Source: Candidatus Paracaedibacteraceae bacterium UBA6184 (GTDB lineage Bacteria > Pseudomonadota > Alphaproteobacteria > UBA6184). Taken from it: a stretch of DNA of 9,655 bases. The notes under the pieces are model-generated. The model searched no databases. It saw only the letters and a program-made list of their open reading frames with translations, and had not been told where the DNA came from. The stretch spans positions 1 through 9,655 of the forward strand of contig DITM01000091.1 of NCBI GenBank assembly GCA_002422845.1, read 5' to 3'. Below are positions 7,759 to 9,655 of this stretch, in pieces. A program made the translations under genes and the position numbers. Numbering within the stretch: the stretch's first letter is position 1; each line of letters opens with the position of its first letter.

Positions 7759-7823
7759 AGATTATGATTCGGGCTCACACCAGAGGTAGCAGGCGGCTGA
7801 GAGAGTGTCAAGCTGTTTTTATT

Positions 7824-9407
7824 TCAACTATCCAACAATATTCGATCCACGACAACACTTGCCCCTTCAAAGGCGTGTAAGGCGTGTTGAACCAATTCAG
7901 ACTCTATCACGTGTTGTTTTGCATTGGCTTCTTGTGTTTGCACCTGCCCATGAAATGTTGCGGGGGTCGCAGCCGTTGACTGCACCAACTCAAATGTCCA
8001 CGTCTCATTTAACACCGTTTGAAGCAGTTGCTTTAACTGTTTTAATAACTGTTGATCTTCGGGATTGTGCAAACTGCATTCGATGTACCCTGGTTTAAAT
8101 CCATGAACTCTAAGATCTCGCTTTAAAAAGAATGACAGATGGGGATCTTTTTGAGTTTCAACCCATTCAATCAATCGATCAAAACTCGTAAGGTTTGACT
8201 TTCTACTTAACGGCTGAACTTGAACAGCGGAAACTGGAACGCTAGATTGAGTACTAGCAGATCCTATAGCGTCTGTCGATGACAGTTTGTTTTCGATATC
8301 CTGAATCAATTGCTTCAATGGCGGAATGTCCGACACATGGCACAAGCGTATCAGCATCACCTCACATGATTCTTGAGGTACAGGAGACACCATCAATTCT
8401 TGAACGGCATTATGAACAATGGACCACAATCGATTTAACTGCGCAACTGACAATTCTTTAAAAAAAGTCTGATTATTATCTTGCTGAATGCCAATGGTGC
8501 TGCACAATGATTGATGCAGCGCGCTTAAAAGTCCTTTTGTAATGGCCATAGGTTCAATATCATGGCTAAATAAAGATCTCACACATTGAATTGCAGAGAC
8601 AACATCTCCAGACTTAATGGCCAGACATAACCGTTGCAACTCAGCTTGCGGTGGGCGACCCAGGATGCGCTCGACGACATCCATCGTCATGCTTTCACCC
8701 GTCGACCGTGTGTAACTTGAAACTTTTTCTAATATCGACAACCCATCACGCATCGATCCTTTCGCAGCTTCTGCAATCAGCATCAATCCATCCATATCAA
8801 AGGGAAGATTTTCGATTTCGCTAATCTTTTGCAAGTGAGCTTGAATCGTTTCAACTGACATAGGGCGCAATTGAATTTGCAAACATCGGGAGACGATGGT
8901 CTCTGGAACTTTTTCAAGTTCGGTCGTTGCAAAAATAAACTTTGCATGGGCTGGTGGTTCTTCCAACGTCTTTAACAATGCATTAAATGCGTTCTTAGAC
9001 AACATGTGGACTTCATCAATGATGTAAACCCGGTATCGTCCATAGGTTGGAACATAAGCAACACCTTCGATAATATCGCGAATATCATCAACACCTGTAT
9101 GGCTGGCGGCGTCCATCTCAACAATATCGGTGTGCTGATCATGATCAAATGCAACACACGAATCACACGTGCCGCAGGGGTCAATGTGATCTATTGGAGC
9201 AAGGCAACATAATGTTTTAGCCAACAATCGTGCGGAGGTTGTTTTACCAATCCCACGAATACCCGTTAATAAAATTGCATGGCTTAACGTATTTTGCTTT
9301 AATGCATTTTGAAAAATTCGAACAGCAATATCTTGCCCCACAACCTCACCAAATGCTTTGGGTCGATATGTCCTAGCAAAGACTTTATATGAAGATGCAG
9401 TTGTCAT
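7824..9407 (-). CDS. dnaX: DNA polymerase III subunit gamma/tau DnaX
   Basis: DnaX is the ATPase motor of the clamp loader that places the beta sliding clamp on DNA; tau also links the polymerases and helicase. The 527-residue protein opens with the DnaX start YKVFARTYRPKAFGEVVGQ (residues 7-25). Walker A follows as GIRGIGKTT (49-57), zinc ligands C68 (or C67), C78, C81 and C84, Walker B DEVH (131-134), the sensor 1/arginine-finger region FATTELEKVPETIVSRC (159-175, SRC finger), and sensor 2 GSMRD (217-221). Domain III and a short tau-specific tail complete it. AGGA 7 nt before the ATG at 9407 supports the start. ffs lies about 27 bp upstream on the same strand, so a shared transcript is likely. 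The common alphaproteobacterial partners ybaB and recR do not follow; the next gene is the broken lipoprotein. Confidence 0.95.
   Translation of the reverse strand: MTTASSYKVFARTYRPKAFGEVVGQDIAVRIFQNALKQNTLSHAILLTGIRGIGKTTSARLLAKTLCCLAPIDHIDPCGTCDSCVAFDHDQHTDIVEMDAASHTGVDDIRDIIEGVAYVPTYGRYRVYIIDEVHMLSKNAFNALLKTLEEPPAHAKFIFATTELEKVPETIVSRCLQIQLRPMSVETIQAHLQKISEIENLPFDMDGLMLIAEAAKGSMRDGLSILEKVSSYTRSTGESMTMDVVERILGRPPQAELQRLCLAIKSGDVVSAIQCVRSLFSHDIEPMAITKGLLSALHQSLCSTIGIQQDNNQTFFKELSVAQLNRLWSIVHNAVQELMVSPVPQESCEVMLIRLCHVSDIPPLKQLIQDIENKLSSTDAIGSASTQSSVPVSAVQVQPLSRKSNLTSFDRLIEWVETQKDPHLSFFLKRDLRVHGFKPGYIECSLHNPEDQQLLKQLKQLLQTVLNETWTFELVQSTAATPATFHGQVQTQEANAKQHVIESELVQHALHAFEGASVVVDRILLDS
8121..8127 (-). 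promoter_or_regulatory. Candidate -1 ribosomal frameshift heptamer in dnaX
   Basis: In the coding frame codons 427-429 read TTT TTA AAG, so the heptamer U UUA AAG is phased as X XXY YYZ. A -1 slip would append Ala-Arg-Ser and stop at TAG (8110-8112), giving 432 residues. The gamma subunit of E. coli, made by -1 frameshifting at A AAA AAG, has 431. I see no upstream Shine-Dalgarno stimulator and no strong downstream hairpin, so use of the site is unproven. Confidence 0.3.
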
Positions 9408-9434
9408 AGCTGTTCCTGGATAAAACTAAGAAGA

Positions 9435-9518
9435 GGATTACCCTGACCCGCTTACACACCGTTGGCTGCTATCTTTCGATCCTGACCAGATTCAATGCTC
9501 TACGTCCAAGGTAATCCC
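9435..9518 (-). ncRNA. ffs: Signal recognition particle 4.5S RNA
   Basis: The SRP RNA binds Ffh and targets nascent membrane proteins to SecYEG via FtsY. On the minus strand the conserved domain IV is clear: GGTCAGG on the 5' side, a GAAA tetraloop (9474-9477) closed by ATC/GAT, and AGCAGCC on the 3' side. The ends form a perfect 8-bp terminal stem, GGATTACC with GGTAATCC (9510-9517 with 9435-9442). The predicted RNA of about 84 nt is a short form like those of most Gram-negative bacteria. The distal part AGCGGGTCAGGG resembles the 3' arm of known bacterial SRP RNAs. The gene lies about 27 bp upstream of dnaX, the standard alphaproteobacterial arrangement. No strong terminator separates them. 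Exact ends are estimated from the terminal stem and the promoter spacing. Confidence 0.92.
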
Positions 9519-9523
9519 TTGTA

Positions 9524-9552
9524 CTTATCGCCTATTTTTACACAAGAATCAA
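9524..9552 (-). promoter_or_regulatory. Promoter of ffs (and probably dnaX)
   Basis: TTGATT (9547-9552), 17 bp, GATAAG (9524-9529) on the minus strand. The predicted start about 6 nt downstream coincides with the first G of the SRP RNA terminal stem at 9518. This match of spacing and RNA end is the main support. Confidence 0.55.
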
Positions 9553-9586
9553 GCTATTTTGTGCTATAATAGCCCTACAACATTAA

Positions 9587-9655
9587 CTAAGCCAGACCTA
9601 TGCGACTCAAGTCAGCATCGCGCTGGTTGTAAAAATCTTTGGTGTGTTCAGAGTT
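9587..9655 (-). CDS. C-terminal end of an unidentified protein (partial)
   Basis: A minus-strand frame is open from the right edge through 22 codons to TAG at 9587-9589. It ends with residues FYNQRDADLSRIGLA. The composition is protein-like (charged and polar residues with a final hydrophobic segment), and the stop lies 35 bp before the ffs -35 box, as expected for an upstream gene in the same direction. The fragment is too short to name, and its 5' part is outside the window. The opposite strand offers only a 10-codon open frame here. Confidence 0.45.
   Translation of the reverse strand, partial: NSEHTKDFYNQRDADLSRIGLA

Noticed and set aside
7759..7823. Possible structured RNA or terminator after dnaX
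   Set aside because: Only 4-bp scattered complementarities (such as ACAC/GTGT) could be found. There is no convincing stem, no tRNA shape and no T-run in the needed direction.
9562..9570. Plus-strand extended -10 (TGCTATAAT), suggesting a divergent promoter
   Set aside because: It sits in the small palindrome GCTATAATAGC between the partial gene and ffs, has no -35 match, and would transcribe antisense into a likely coding region. It is probably chance in AT-rich DNA.
9600..9632. Ten-residue plus-strand leader-like peptide ending in Trp-Leu
   Set aside because: It has no ribosome binding site and only one Trp, and the opposite strand reads as a better coding frame.
1..9655. CRISPR arrays, transposases, phage genes, toxin-antitoxin or defence modules
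   Set aside because: No spaced direct repeats, insertion-sequence ends, recombinase motifs or small paired genes were found on either strand.

Overview
The window looks like a chromosomal stretch of an AT-rich alphaproteobacterium. Two linkages support this: the SRP RNA gene ffs sits directly upstream of dnaX, and hfq is followed immediately by hflX. The AT bias, a secreted helical-repeat protein and an apparently decaying surface-lipoprotein gene would suit a host-associated lineage such as Holosporales-type endosymbionts. That placement is inference from gene style, not from a sequence comparison.

Layout, left to right. At 1-58 a consensus-like minus-strand promoter points out of the window. 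At 59-1627 (minus) lies a secreted protein of about ten degenerate TPR/Sel1-like helical repeats. A divergent intergenic region (1628-1836) carries several GTCAA/TTGAC boxes. The plus strand then carries tilS (1837-3063), an MFS transporter with its own promoter (3210-4463), and the hfq-hflX pair (4598-6182), whose coding regions overlap by 29 nt. A GC hairpin at 6182-6202 separates hflX from a convergent minus-strand gene (6210-7708). That gene encodes a lipoprotein with a C-terminal region that looks like beta-barrel strands, but its reading frame is broken twice in the same direction. Upstream of it, also on the minus strand, are dnaX (7824-9407), ffs (about 9435-9518) with a recognisable promoter, and the last 22 codons of an unidentified gene at the right edge (9587-9655).

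How the parts work together. Most of the window is housekeeping: tRNA-Ile decoding (TilS), post-transcriptional control (Hfq), ribosome rescue (HflX), the clamp loader of DNA polymerase III (DnaX) and membrane-protein targeting (4.5S RNA). The accessory material is the repeat protein, the MFS carrier and the broken lipoprotein. I see no phage, transposon, CRISPR or defence system. The points most worth a second look are the doubly frameshifted lipoprotein gene, the repeat protein with duplication visible at DNA level, and a correctly phased U UUA AAG slippery heptamer in dnaX that would give a 432-residue gamma-like product.
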